Position numbers and translations under genes: made by a program. The notes beneath the pieces were generated by a model that saw nothing but the letters and a program-made list of their open reading frames with translations, was not told the origin of the DNA and ran no database searches. 64,000 nt of DNA from NCBI GenBank assembly GCA_964555705.1, contig CAZKTN010000009.1, positions 10,030 through 74,029 of the forward strand, given 5' to 3'. Shown here piece after piece: positions 35,309-43,874 of this stretch (positions are counted from its first letter, which is position 1; each line of letters starts with the position of its first letter). The DNA is from ZLKRG44 sp964555705. GTDB taxonomy: Bacteria; Planctomycetota; Phycisphaerae; Phycisphaerales; SM1A02.

Positions 35309-35471
35309 CGCTTTCAACGGCAAAATTGCGTTTCCCCCGGCGTTCACGCCCGTTTCCGGATTGGTCCTCCGGAGCTCGGCGGGATTCGCCGGGCGGCACG
35401 CTCGGTGCCGCCGAACCGGTCGCGGGACAGCCCGACCGCCGACACGCCGGCCGCCGACTGCAGACAGCGCC

Positions 35472-36824
35472 TCAGCCGTTGCGCCAGGCGCCCGGGCGGA
35501 CCGTGGCCCGGCCGATCGACACGTACGTAAAGCCGTGCTGGGCCACGGTCTGCGGGCGGTACAGGTTGCGGCCGTCAAAGAGCAGGGGGGACCTCAAAAG
35601 CCCCTTCATTCGCCTGAAATCCGGCGCCCTGAACTCACCCCACTCGGTGCAGATCACCAGCGCATCGGCACCTTCGAGGCAGTCGTACATGTCCTCGAAC
35701 CGGGCGACGGTCGGCATCTCCTGGGCCAGGTTCTCCAGCGCGACCGGGTCATGTGCCCTGACGGAGGCTCCCGCCGCCATGGCCTTGTGCATCAGCGACA
35801 TGCTCGGCGCCTCGCGGATGTCGTCGGTGCGTGGCTTGAAGGCGACACCCCAGAAGGCCAGGGTCCTGCCGCCCATGTCGCCCATCTCGTCGGTGATCTT
35901 GGCCCAGAAGCGCTCGCGCTGGAGCTGGTTGACCTCGTGCACTGCCGCGTTGAGCATGCAGTCGAGGCCAGACTGGCGGCCCATCGAGACGACGGCCTGA
36001 GTGTCCTTTGGGAAGCAGCTTCCGCCGTAGCCGAGACCCGGGTAGAGGAACTGGTTCCCGATGCGGCGGTCCGCGCACATGCCCTCGCGCACGTGGCTGA
36101 TGTCCGCCCCGTAGCGCTCGCACAGGATCGCCATCTCGTTGATGAAGGAGATCTTGCATGCAAGCATCGCGTTGCTCGCGTACTTGACCATCTCCGCGCT
36201 GCGCACGTCCATCACGTGCACCGGGTTGCCCTGGCGCACAAAGGGGTCGTAGAGCTCGCGCATGATGTCGCCAGCCTCAGGATGGTCGACGCCGACGACC
36301 ACGCGGTCCGGCTTCATGAAGTCGCTGATGGCGTCGCCTTCCTTCAGGAACTCCGGGTTGTCGGCGACGTGGAAGGGGACCCTCGTGCGCGCGGCGATCG
36401 TGTCGCGTACGCGGTGGGTGGTGCCCACCGGCACGGTGCTCTTCACGACAACGGTCTTGGGCCGCGATCCCGCAGGCGGCGGGCCCTGGCGCTCGAGCTC
36501 GGCGGCGATGTCCTCGGCGACCGCGAGCACGTACTTGAGGTCTGCGCTCCCGTCGGTGTCGCTCGGTGTGCCGACGCAGATGAAGATCACCTCGCCGTGC
36601 CCGTAGGCCTCGCGCTTCTCGGTGGTGAAGTGCAGGCGCCCCGACTCCGCGTTGTTCACGATCATCTCCGAGAGTCCGGGCTCGTAGATGGGGCTCTCTC
36701 CGCGGCGAAGCATCTCGATCTTGCGCGGATCGACATCAAGGCAGCACACGTCGTTGCCCATCTCCGCGAAGCATGCACCCGTGACCAACCCCACGTACCC
36801 GCTGCCGACCATTGTGAGCTTCAC
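35472..36824 (-). CDS. ugd: UDP-glucose 6-dehydrogenase
   Basis: 450 residues starting with GTG, preceded by AGGAG. Domains: NAD-binding Rossmann (LTMVGSGYVGLVTGACFAEMG), VGTPSDTDGSADLKYVL, the strand KSTVPVGTTHRV, NPEFLKEGDAISDFMKPDRVV, and the catalytic cysteine Cys270 in GLGYGGSCFPKDTQA. The C-terminal UDP-binding domain has AFWGVAFKPRTDDIREAPSM. It oxidises UDP-glucose twice to UDP-glucuronate for surface polysaccharides. It follows the alkyltransferase gene by 12 bp on the same strand. Confidence 0.97.
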   Translation of the reverse strand: MKLTMVGSGYVGLVTGACFAEMGNDVCCLDVDPRKIEMLRRGESPIYEPGLSEMIVNNAESGRLHFTTEKREAYGHGEVIFICVGTPSDTDGSADLKYVLAVAEDIAAELERQGPPPAGSRPKTVVVKSTVPVGTTHRVRDTIAARTRVPFHVADNPEFLKEGDAISDFMKPDRVVVGVDHPEAGDIMRELYDPFVRQGNPVHVMDVRSAEMVKYASNAMLACKISFINEMAILCERYGADISHVREGMCADRRIGNQFLYPGLGYGGSCFPKDTQAVVSMGRQSGLDCMLNAAVHEVNQLQRERFWAKITDEMGDMGGRTLAFWGVAFKPRTDDIREAPSMSLMHKAMAAGASVRAHDPVALENLAQEMPTVARFEDMYDCLEGADALVICTEWGEFRAPDFRRMKGLLRSPLLFDGRNLYRPQTVAQHGFTYVSIGRATVRPGAWRNG

Positions 36825-36836
36825 CGTCAGGATCTC

Positions 36837-37382
36837 CTATGTGCCGGCGGCGCGCCGGGGGGCCGAGTCTACGGCGTCATTCTGGCCGCGCGCCTCGAAT
36901 TCAAGCAGCCAGCGCTTGCGGGCGAGCGACTGCGACCGCGGATCGTCGGTGCCCGCGTACCCGCCAATGCCCGACGCAGACACCACGCGGTGGCATGGCA
37001 CGACGATCGGCGCAGGATTGCGTCGCATCGCCTGGCCTGCTGCACGCGCAAGCGGTGCAGCTGCAGAGGGGGGTCGGCCCAGCTCGCGGCACGCCTCGCG
37101 CGCAAGCCACAGGTACGTGCGCACCTGTCCGTGCGGGATCCTGCGCGCCGCCCGCCAGCACGCGACCTGCCACGGGGTTCCTCGGGGAAGCGGCGTTCGC
37201 CGCAGCGCCGATGCGTCCCCTCGGAGCCAGCGCCCGATGCGCGCCGCCAAGGCGGCCGATGCGCGTGAGTCCGCGGCGGCACTGCCGCAGGTGCCCCAGT
37301 CCACCCGCACATCGCCGTCCGCCGACACGATGACGTGAAGTGCGCCGACAGGCGTATAGATGCGCGCGGCTCTGCGGGGCAT
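36837..37382 (-). CDS. ogt: Methylated-DNA--[protein]-cysteine S-methyltransferase
   Basis: 181 residues from the ATG at 37380-37382. The C-terminal half has the MGMT fold: TPWQVACWRAARRIPHGQVRTY, the Asn-equivalent turn, then the acceptor motif IVVPCHRVVSASGIGGYAG with Cys130 as suicide acceptor of the O6-alkyl group. The N-terminal region is short and divergent. Repairs O6-alkylguanine. Upstream codons to 37463 were excluded because they read through the divergent glyA promoter region. Same transcript direction as ugd. Confidence 0.93.
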   Translation of the reverse strand: MPRRAARIYTPVGALHVIVSADGDVRVDWGTCGSAAADSRASAALAARIGRWLRGDASALRRTPLPRGTPWQVACWRAARRIPHGQVRTYLWLAREACRELGRPPSAAAPLARAAGQAMRRNPAPIVVPCHRVVSASGIGGYAGTDDPRSQSLARKRWLLEFEARGQNDAVDSAPRRAAGT

Positions 37383-37457
37383 GTCGTCGAGCCTAGTGGC
37401 GCGGCGGCGCCCGCCGGCGCTGGCACTGCCGCGTAACGGGCGGGTCCATCCCATCCC

Positions 37458-37463
37458 TACCAT
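37458..37463 (+). promoter_or_regulatory. Possible glyA -10 hexamer, 6 nt before the start
   Basis: TACCAT lies exactly six bases before the glyA ATG at 37470 and no Shine-Dalgarno is present. No good -35 is visible at the expected distance, so this is weaker than the other leaderless candidates. Confidence 0.3.
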
Positions 37464-37469
37464 CTGAGC

Positions 37470-38822
37470 ATGACGATCGCGCAGCCCCGTTCAGTGTCCG
37501 CAGCCTCGCACACCGACCCGGCCTCGAAGGCGGAGTCGCTCGCGCCGCACGCGCATCTTGACGACGTGTCGCGCGGCATGCTCGGGTGCGTCGAGCGCGT
37601 CGACCCTGAGGTGGCCGCGATCCTTGCGCTTGAGGCCGAGCGCCAGGCGACGACGCTCGAGCTGATCGCCAGCGAGAACCACGTGAGCGCCGCAGTGATG
37701 CACGCGGCCGGCTCGTGGATGACCAACAAGTACGCCGAGGGATATCCCGGCAAGCGCTACTACGGCGGATGCGCTCAGCACGATGCCGTCGAGGATCTCG
37801 CCCGCGAGCGCGCGAAGAGGCTCTTCGGATGCGGCTTCGCGAACGTGCAGCCGCACTGCGGCGCGAACGCCAACATCGCGGCCTTCATGGCGCTCATGAA
37901 CCCGGGCGACACGGTGCTCAGCCTTCCGATCAAGAGCGGCGGCCACCTCAGCCACGGGCTCAAGCCAAACTTCAGCGGAACGTTCTACAGCATCGTCGAG
38001 TACGGGCTGCACCCGGAGACGGAGCTCCTTGACTACGACGCGATTGCCGCCATCGCCAAGGAGTGCACCCCGAAGCTCATCATCTGCGGCTACAGCGCCT
38101 ACTCGCGCGTCATCGACTTCGCGCGCTTCCGTGCGATCGCCGACAGCGTGGGCGCGTACCTGATGGCGGACATCGCGCACATCGCGGGCCTTGTGGCCGC
38201 TGGCGTGCACCCCTCGCCGTTCCCCCACGCGCACGTGGTGACGACCACCACCCACAAGACGCTGCGCGGCCCGCGTGGCGGACTCGTGCTCAGCGACGAT
38301 GCGGAGATTGCCACCAAGATCGACCGCAAGGTCTTCCCCGGCAGCCAGGGCGGCCCGCTCATGCACATCATCGCGGCCAAGGCTGTGGCCTTCGGCGAGG
38401 CGCTCAAGCCTGAGTTCAAGGCCTACTCGCAGCAGGTGGTCCGCAACGCGCAGGCGCTCGCCGCCGCACTCTCGGCGAAGGGCTACCGCCTCTGCACCGG
38501 CGGCACCGACAACCACCTCATGCTGGTGGACCTGCGCACGCGCGATGCGAACCTCACTGGCGCGGACGCCGAGAAGTGGCTCGAGTCCGCGGGCATCATC
38601 TGCAACAAGAACGGCATCCCCAACGACCCGCGCCCGCCGATGGTCACGAGCGGCCTCCGTCTCGGCACGCCCGCGCTCACCACGCGCGGGCTCAAGGAGC
38701 CCGAGATGGCCAAGGTGGCCGAGTGGCTTGACCGCGTGATGGGCGCGAAGGGCGATGCGGCGACGTGCGCGAAGGTGGCCGGCGAGATCCGCGACTTCTG
38801 CGCATCGTTCCCGCTGCCTTGA
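37470..38822 (+). CDS. glyA: Serine hydroxymethyltransferase
   Basis: 450 residues, with an extra N-terminal stretch of about 40 residues compared with E. coli GlyA. Motifs: LELIASENHVSAAVM, TNKYAEGYPGKRYYGGC, NVQPHCGANANIAAFMALM, GGHLSHG, ADIAHIAGLVAAGVHPSP, the PLP lysine Lys263 in VTTTTHKTLRGPRGG, FPGSQGGPLMHIIAAKAVAF and TSGLRLGTPALTTRGL. Interconverts serine and glycine and charges tetrahydrofolate with one-carbon units. Its stop overlaps the next start by one base (TGATG). Confidence 0.97.
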   Translation: MTIAQPRSVSAASHTDPASKAESLAPHAHLDDVSRGMLGCVERVDPEVAAILALEAERQATTLELIASENHVSAAVMHAAGSWMTNKYAEGYPGKRYYGGCAQHDAVEDLARERAKRLFGCGFANVQPHCGANANIAAFMALMNPGDTVLSLPIKSGGHLSHGLKPNFSGTFYSIVEYGLHPETELLDYDAIAAIAKECTPKLIICGYSAYSRVIDFARFRAIADSVGAYLMADIAHIAGLVAAGVHPSPFPHAHVVTTTTHKTLRGPRGGLVLSDDAEIATKIDRKVFPGSQGGPLMHIIAAKAVAFGEALKPEFKAYSQQVVRNAQALAAALSAKGYRLCTGGTDNHLMLVDLRTRDANLTGADAEKWLESAGIICNKNGIPNDPRPPMVTSGLRLGTPALTTRGLKEPEMAKVAEWLDRVMGAKGDAATCAKVAGEIRDFCASFPLP

Positions 38823-40113
38823 TGAGCAGTTCCGGCAATCGTGGGGCTGAGCGCCGTGAACGCGCGGCCGGCGATGCGGGCGCGGTCGACCGCGTCGCCG
38901 GACTCGAGCACGCGCACGTGCTGTCGGCAGACCTGCCCGACGGGCGGCCGAAGTCGGCCAGCGTCGCGAAGCGGCGCATGATCCTGATCGGCGCGGGCAT
39001 CGCGATGTTCGCGCTGACGCCGATCGTGATGGTGGCGCTGCTGTCGCTGCCGCAGCGGTTCGGGTTCACGCTCGGTCGCGGTGGAGGGGTCGCGGCTGCC
39101 GTCGCGAGCATCGTGATGATGGTGATCGTGGTGTGCGTGCCCGTGCTCGTGTGGGCGGCGCTCACGATTCGATCGAATGCGGTGCGTTGGCGCGAGGCCC
39201 GCGACGCGATCGCCAGTGGCGGCAATGGCGACGTCGCCGACGCGCTCGCGAAGGTGTGCGGCGCGTCAGGACCCAATGCGTCGTGGATGCCGTGGCCGTG
39301 GCTGACACGGATCCACACCCGGTGGCCGGGGGGCACATTGCCGGCTCCGATGACCATCGTGTCTCGGGCGCTTGTCCCCGAGATCAGCGCGATCGCGTCG
39401 GTGCCCGGTCTTCTCGAGCCGGAGCCCGTCGTGCAGACGCTGGGCAGGGGCCACCGTTCGCGTCGCGTCCTCATGGGTGTGTCCGGTGCACTGATGCTCG
39501 CTGGCGTGGCGGTTCAGGTGCCGACCCTGAGCGCGCGCGGTTGGCTGTCTACGGTCGGGGTCCTGCCAATGGCCGGATTCGGACTCTTCTTCCTCACGAA
39601 CGCCCTCTTCGGAGCGAAGATCTCGCGCTGGCGTGCCGACCGTGCGGGTCCCGCCGATGCGCCCTTCTGGTGCGGACCGGGTTGGGTGCGCTGGCACTAC
39701 GGGCGAGGCAAGNNNNNNNNNNNNNNNNNNNNNNNNNNNNNNNNNNNNNNNNNNNNNNNNNNNNNNNNNNNNNNNNNNNNNNNNNNNNNNNNNNNNNNNN
39801 NNNNNNNNNNNNTGCGCCCTTCTGGTGCGGACCGGGTTGGGTGCGCTGGCACTACGGGCGAGGCAAGCGGTTGACCTGGCATCGCCACGACAGCGTCATG
39901 GTCGTGCTGGCCGTCGGCAACCCCGGACCCATCCAGTGGAGCGAGGTGCTCGTCTTCATCGCCGGCCCGGAGGGCACGTTCCGGTTCGGGTTCGACGGCA
40001 CAGACAGCGAGTTCGCGCGGCTCTGGCGCGCATGGACGTCGCCAAGCGCGCGCGACCCCGACACTGGCGCCATGGTGGTGCCAGCGAGCGGTACGGAGCC
40101 GAACGCCCGCTGA
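38822..40113 (+). CDS. Four-helix membrane protein, unknown function (interrupted by assembly gap)
   Basis: ATG at 38822 overlaps the glyA stop. The N run at 39713-39812 breaks the frame in the raw sequence. Removing it and one copy of the 55-bp flanking duplicate (155 nt) gives one frame of about 378 residues. Four hydrophobic helices are visible (MILIGAGIAMFALTPIVMVA; VAAAVASIVMMVIVVCVPVL; LMGVSGALMLAGVAVQ; VGVLPMAGFGLFFLTNALFG). A C-terminal beta-rich domain with RYGRGK-like RWHYGRGKRLTWHRHDSVMV follows, suggesting a PH-like or photosystem-I-assembly-like cytoplasmic module. No named family recognised. Convergent with efp, 44 bp apart. Confidence 0.78.
39658..39867. other. Assembly gap: 100 N flanked by a 55-bp duplicate
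   Basis: Positions 39658-39712 and 39813-39867 are identical over 55 bp (both begin TGCGCCCTTCTGGTGCGGAC) either side of 39713-39812 (N). The contig ends overlap by 55 bp; removing 155 nt restores a single frame. Confidence 0.9.
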
Positions 40114-40157
40114 ATCCGCTGGCGCGGCGAATCTCCAACGCGCTGACGCGCGCCGGT

Positions 40158-40712
40158 TCAGGCGCGCGAGTTGTAGCTACCGTCGACCGTGTTGATGCGC
40201 ACCTTCTCGCCGTTGGTGATGAAGGGCGGCACGCGCGTCTTGAGGCCGGTCTCGAGCGTCGCTTCCTTGAGCTGGTTTGTCGCGGTCGCGCCCTTGATGC
40301 CGGGCGGCGTGTCGGTGACGGTCAGCTCGACCACGTTGGGCATCTCGACGGACACCGGCTTGCCGTCGCACCAGAGCACCACGAGCTTCGTGTTCGGGAG
40401 CACGTACAGCGGCATCTCGCCAACGACCGAGTCGTCGAACTCCGACTGCTCGTAGCTCTGCTCGTCCATGAACACGAACTTCTTGCCGTCGGCGTACAGG
40501 TACTCCATCGGACGGCGGTCGAGCTCTACCTGCTCAACGCTCTCGCCCGAGCGCAGCCGCTTCTCGATGATCGTGCCCTTCTCGATGTCCTTGATCTTGA
40601 TCTGGACGAAGGCGCGCAGGTTGCCCGGGGTGACGTGGGTGTACTGGGTGATGACCCACATGCGGCCGTCGAGCTTGATGGCCATGCCTGGTCGGAGATC
40701 GGTCGAGTTCAT
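40158..40712 (-). CDS. efp: Elongation factor P with Asn at the usual Lys34 position
   Basis: 184 residues with the three EF-P beta-barrel domains: N-terminal KOW-like domain (STDLRPGMAIKLDGRMWVITQ), OB domain 1 (KRLRSGESVEQVELDRRPMEYLYADG, FMDEQSYEQ) and the C-terminal OB domain (VVELTVTDTPPGIKGATA, PFITNGEKVRINTVDGSY). EF-P rescues ribosomes stalled at polyproline. The tip of loop 1 reads TPGNLRAF where most EF-Ps have KPGKGxAF, so the normally modified lysine is replaced by Asn31, with Arg33 two residues on. A long leader with a promoter, short uORF and terminator precedes it. ATG at 40710-40712 follows AGGAG by 10 nt. Confidence 0.96.
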   Translation of the reverse strand: MNSTDLRPGMAIKLDGRMWVITQYTHVTPGNLRAFVQIKIKDIEKGTIIEKRLRSGESVEQVELDRRPMEYLYADGKKFVFMDEQSYEQSEFDDSVVGEMPLYVLPNTKLVVLWCDGKPVSVEMPNVVELTVTDTPPGIKGATATNQLKEATLETGLKTRVPPFITNGEKVRINTVDGSYNSRA

Positions 40713-40847
40713 TGGCGGATCGCTCCTGAAAGAGGGGAATTTCCGAGCATAGCGGGGGGTACCGAGCGTTGGGGGATGCTGGTGCACCGGCCTCGGACAG
40801 GCCTCGACGCGCGAGCAAGGCCCATTGATGGCCCGCGGAGACCAACG

Positions 40848-40876
40848 AAAAACCCCCGGACCTTGCGGTCCGGGGG
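40848..40876 (-). terminator. Intrinsic terminator inside the efp leader
   Basis: On the minus strand CCCCCGGACC (40867-40876) pairs perfectly with GGTCCGGGGG (40853-40862) around GCAA and is followed by TTTTT (40848-40852). No gene ends here on the minus strand. It sits between the putative efp promoter and the efp start, so it either ends a short RNA of about 125 nt or acts as an attenuator. Confidence 0.75.
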
Positions 40877-40910
40877 CGGAGGGAGGGAAAAGGGCTCGTT
40901 ATCGCGGCAT

Positions 40911-40931
40911 TCACGCGGGTCGAGGAGTCAT
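40911..40931 (-). CDS. Possible leader peptide (uORF) upstream of efp
   Basis: ATG ACT CCT CGA CCC GCG TGA encodes MTPRPA, preceded by a purine-rich GAGAGAG. It lies between the putative promoter and the intrinsic terminator. Such a short frame arises easily by chance; the position and two proline codons ahead of the polyproline-stalling factor gene are the only reasons to list it. Confidence 0.2.
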   Translation of the reverse strand: MTPRPA

Positions 40932-40980
40932 CTCTCTCAATCCGGGGTTGTGCCGAGGCAGGGTTGCCCCTGCGGAAGGG

Positions 40981-41008
40981 AACATAGCCCCGGTCTCGTC
41001 GGTGCCAA
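40981..41008 (-). promoter_or_regulatory. Putative efp promoter
   Basis: Minus strand TTGGCA (41003-41008), 16-bp spacer, TATGTT (40981-40986) preceded by GGGGC. It matches the pattern at infC and the HAF genes. The non-coding stretch 40713-41058 (346 bp) holds this promoter, the uORF, the terminator, a stem-loop at 40942-40993 (CCGGGG/CCCCGG with inner GCAGGG/CCCTGC) and, on the other strand, the -10 of the DUF1573 gene. Confidence 0.5.
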
Positions 41009-41045
41009 GTGTGAAGAGTCAAAAATCATGCGGAAGTGCACCCCC

Positions 41046-41051
41046 TAGACT
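41046..41051 (+). promoter_or_regulatory. Possible -10 of the DUF1573 gene
   Basis: TAGACT is separated from the ATG at 41059 by seven bases, with no Shine-Dalgarno, consistent with a leaderless transcript. No clear -35 is seen at 17 bp. Confidence 0.35.
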
Positions 41052-41058
41052 GCCCAAA

Positions 41059-42228
41059 ATGGCCGTTCTGACCCGACTTTGCCTCGCCGCGGTAGTTCTC
41101 GCCCCCGTTTGGGGAGCCGGGATGCCCCAGGGCGCCGTCTCGGCACCGGTTCGGGGGAGCGAAACGCCCCCCACACGCACCATTCCTCAACGGTCCGTCC
41201 CCGAACGGTCCACCGCGCCGTCCACCGTCGTGGCCTCCCCGATGAACCTGGACTTGGGCTTCATGCGTCCCAACCAGAACGCAGTGGGCACCGTCACCCT
41301 CCGCAACACCGGCAGCGAGCCCGTGCGGGTGCTGGCCGTGACCCCCAGCTGCAAGTGCACCACCACCACCGACATTGTGGGCAAGGAGATTCCCGCAGGC
41401 GGCACCGCGACCTTCGACACCACCCTCGAGGGCGCGCCAGTGCCTGGCGTCCGCACATCGACGATCCGTGTGCTGGTTGATGGATCGCCAGTGCCAATCG
41501 AGATCAAGGTCAAGGGCGAGGTGTCGCAGGCGGTGCGCGCGATTCCCGCGTACCTCAACTGCGTCGGCAGCAAGAACCTCAGCGGGCGCCTCGTGGTCGA
41601 GAGCATCGACAAGCAGCCGTTCCGCATCATCTCGGCACACGGCGCGGCGCCTGTGATCGGCGGATGGACCGCCGCCGACGAGGCTCGCAGCACGTATCTC
41701 CTGAGCTACGACCTCGGCGACGGCACGCGCGAGCTGCCCTCATTCTGGATCATCGAGACCGATCATCCCGACTCCCCGCTCGTGGACCTCAAGGTTCGCC
41801 ACGAGTCAGTGTCTGCGAAGCTCTCCTCGCGACTGGCCGACTACCGCGCCAATGCGGGCCGCATCGACCCGGGCGCGAACGGCACCGTGACGTTCATAAG
41901 CCTGGATCCGCAGGAGCCGATCCTGTCGGCGGAGTCGCTCTCGGCCGATGCGACACTTGAGGTCGAGCGCGTGGATGCGGTCGAGGGCGGCACGCGTGCG
42001 ACCATCATCGTGAAGCCTCGAGCAGGGCACGAGGGACTGCTCATCGTGCCGGCGAAGCTCTCGATGGCGACCAAGGAGCAGGAGGTGCTCATCTTCGGCA
42101 CCGTGCGGCCTGCGCCCGCGGGCGCCGCCGCAGCGCCTGGCGCCGCCGCTGCGCCATCCGCAGCGCCATCTGCATCAGCCAGCGCATCGCCCTCAGCGCC
42201 TCCAACGCCCGCAGGAACCAACCCATGA
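41059..42228 (+). CDS. Exported DUF1573-domain protein
   Basis: 389 residues. A signal peptide (LTRLCLAAVVLAPVWGAGMPQG) and a Pro/Thr-rich linker precede an ASH/DUF1573 beta-sandwich: LDLGFMRPNQNAVGTVTLRNTGSEPVRVLAVTPSCKCTT, with the characteristic SCxCT cysteine pair, then GTATFDTTLEG and VDGSPVPIEIKVKGEV. Two further beta-rich regions follow and the C-terminus is an Ala/Pro/Ser-rich tail. DUF1573 proteins are abundant in Planctomycetota and Bacteroidota; the role is unknown, perhaps envelope protein binding. The stop overlaps the next gene (ATGA). Confidence 0.88.
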   Translation: MAVLTRLCLAAVVLAPVWGAGMPQGAVSAPVRGSETPPTRTIPQRSVPERSTAPSTVVASPMNLDLGFMRPNQNAVGTVTLRNTGSEPVRVLAVTPSCKCTTTTDIVGKEIPAGGTATFDTTLEGAPVPGVRTSTIRVLVDGSPVPIEIKVKGEVSQAVRAIPAYLNCVGSKNLSGRLVVESIDKQPFRIISAHGAAPVIGGWTAADEARSTYLLSYDLGDGTRELPSFWIIETDHPDSPLVDLKVRHESVSAKLSSRLADYRANAGRIDPGANGTVTFISLDPQEPILSAESLSADATLEVERVDAVEGGTRATIIVKPRAGHEGLLIVPAKLSMATKEQEVLIFGTVRPAPAGAAAAPGAAAAPSAAPSASASASPSAPPTPAGTNP

Positions 42229-42674
42229 ACGCACCGGTCACTCCCATCGATACGGATCAGGCACTCTGCATCGCGGTGGGCGCGAGCCCCCGTGCCGAGA
42301 TCGACCACCGTCCGCTCGCGCAGCGCCTCGCAACGGCAATGCGCGACTGGATCGCCGCACACCGTGAAGATGCGGGTGACCAGGCGCTGGTGCTGACGGT
42401 CACCGACCTCTGGCTCTCCGGCGACGCCGAGCTCTGCGAGCGCCCATGCATCGCGATCGGCGAGTCCAACACCAACGCTGCAGTAGCGCAGTTCACGCTG
42501 GGCCTGCCGCAGTCTGCGGTCGTCGACGGCCAGTACGAGATCAGGATGGATCCGCAGCTCGATGACCTGCGCGTCTGCATCCGCGGCACGCATACGGCAG
42601 GCACCGCGGCCGGAGTGGATGCGTTCATCGCGCGTCACCTCGACGCGTGGATGCGCGCCGCGCACGGCATGTGA
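42225..42674 (+). CDS. Small conserved-looking protein, unknown function
   Basis: 149 residues, ATGA overlap with the DUF1573 gene, so translationally coupled. No signal peptide or membrane segment. It has mixed alpha/beta character with ALVLTVTDLWLSGDAELCERP, CIAIGESNTNAAVAQFTLGLP and LRVCIRGTHTAGTAAGVDAFI. The GESNTN and RGTHTAGT loops look like a nucleotide- or phosphate-binding arrangement, but I do not recognise a family. Convergent with prfA, 26 bp apart. Confidence 0.72.
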   Translation: MNAPVTPIDTDQALCIAVGASPRAEIDHRPLAQRLATAMRDWIAAHREDAGDQALVLTVTDLWLSGDAELCERPCIAIGESNTNAAVAQFTLGLPQSAVVDGQYEIRMDPQLDDLRVCIRGTHTAGTAAGVDAFIARHLDAWMRAAHGM

Positions 42675-42700
42675 ACGCAGCCCGCGGCCTGGCCCGTGGA

Positions 42701-43798
42701 TCACAGCGCCGCGATGCGGTCCGCCACGTCCTTGGCCACAAGCGCCTCGACAAGCTCGTCCATGTCGCCCGTGAGCAGCCGCTGCAGGTTGAATGACTGC
42801 TCGATGCGGTGATCGACGGCGATGTTCTCCTTGAAGCGGTAGGTGCGGATCTTCTCCGCGCGGTCGCCCGAGCCGATCATCGCGTTGCGTGCCTCGGTGC
42901 GCTTGGTCAGCGCCTCCTGCCGCCGGTGCTCGTGCACACGCGCGCGAAGGAGCCGCCACGCCTTGTCACGGTTCTGGAGCTGGCTCCGCGTCTCCTGCAT
43001 GCGCACCTCGATGCCGGTGGGCTCGTGGATCAGGTGCACCGCCGTCGCCACCTTGTTCACGTTCTGCCCGCCAGGCCCCTGCGCGGTGGTGAGGATCTCG
43101 CGCACCTCATCAGGATCGACTGACGACACCACATCCTCCGGCTCAGGGAGCACCGCGACCGTCGCGGTCGATGTATGCACGCGCCCCTGCGCCTCGGTCG
43201 CCGGCACACGCTTGACCTGGTGCGTGCCGCCCTCGTAGCCAAGCGCGCTCCACACGCCATCGCCGTCGAGCTCGAACACCACATGCGACACGCCGCCCAT
43301 GTCGCCGGCCTTCATCCCGACAGCCTCGATGCGCCATCCGCGGCGGTGGGCGAAGCGGCGGTACATCTCCGCAAGATCCCCTGCAAAGAGGCATGCCTCA
43401 TCGCCGCCGACGCCCGCACGCACCTCAAGGATCATCGATCCGACCGTGCGGTCCTCTGCGGTCACGAGATCGGCCTGAAGCGCAGGCGCAAGCCCCGTGA
43501 GCTCGGACTCGAGCGCCGCGCACTCCTCGCGCGCGAGGGCCGCAAGCTCTCGCTCATCCGCGGAACCGGACCCCGCCGCAGCCACCATCGCGCGCGCATC
43601 CGCAAGCGCGGACTCGGCAACGCGCCATCGCCTCCACCGGCGCACCGTCGGCTCGACCGCCTTGCGCCGTGCGGCGACCGCACGCACCTTGCGGTGATCG
43701 GCGTGCGTGGCGGGATCCGCCAGCTGCGCATCGAGCATCACGAGCTCCGCATCGAGCTCGTTGAGGCGACGCACGAGGTTGTCGGGGAGCGCGTTCAA
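42701..43798 (-). CDS. prfA: Peptide chain release factor 1
   Basis: 365 residues from TTG 43798. Codon-recognition motif PAT in VKRVPATEAQGRVHTSTATVAV marks RF1 (UAA/UAG) rather than RF2. The catalytic GGQ is at 243-245 in AQGPGGQNVNKVATAVHLIHEPTGI. RAGVGGDEACLFAGDLAEMY is also conserved. The start is uncertain: TTG 43798 begins where RF1 homology begins (NALPDNLVRRLNELDAEL). The next upstream choice, TTG 43876, would fall in the T tract of the rpmE terminator. rpmE lies just upstream, a common rpmE-prfA arrangement. Confidence 0.95.
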   Translation of the reverse strand: MNALPDNLVRRLNELDAELVMLDAQLADPATHADHRKVRAVAARRKAVEPTVRRWRRWRVAESALADARAMVAAAGSGSADERELAALAREECAALESELTGLAPALQADLVTAEDRTVGSMILEVRAGVGGDEACLFAGDLAEMYRRFAHRRGWRIEAVGMKAGDMGGVSHVVFELDGDGVWSALGYEGGTHQVKRVPATEAQGRVHTSTATVAVLPEPEDVVSSVDPDEVREILTTAQGPGGQNVNKVATAVHLIHEPTGIEVRMQETRSQLQNRDKAWRLLRARVHEHRRQEALTKRTEARNAMIGSGDRAEKIRTYRFKENIAVDHRIEQSFNLQRLLTGDMDELVEALVAKDVADRIAAL

Positions 43799-43874
43799 CG
43801 GACCGGACGATACGGAGGCGAGTGCGGGGGTGCCTGATCCAGCTGCTTCTCGACGCGCGTGCTGCGCCGGACCC

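Noticed and set aside
39658..39867. Tandem 55-bp repeat as a genuine biological repeat
   Set aside because: Copies are identical, flank an exact 100-N placeholder, and collapsing them restores the reading frame; the same holds at the other two gaps.
40942..40993. The stem-loop upstream of efp as 6S RNA, SRP RNA or a known riboswitch
   Set aside because: None of the conserved sequence cores of those RNAs was found, and part of the stem lies upstream of the predicted transcription start.
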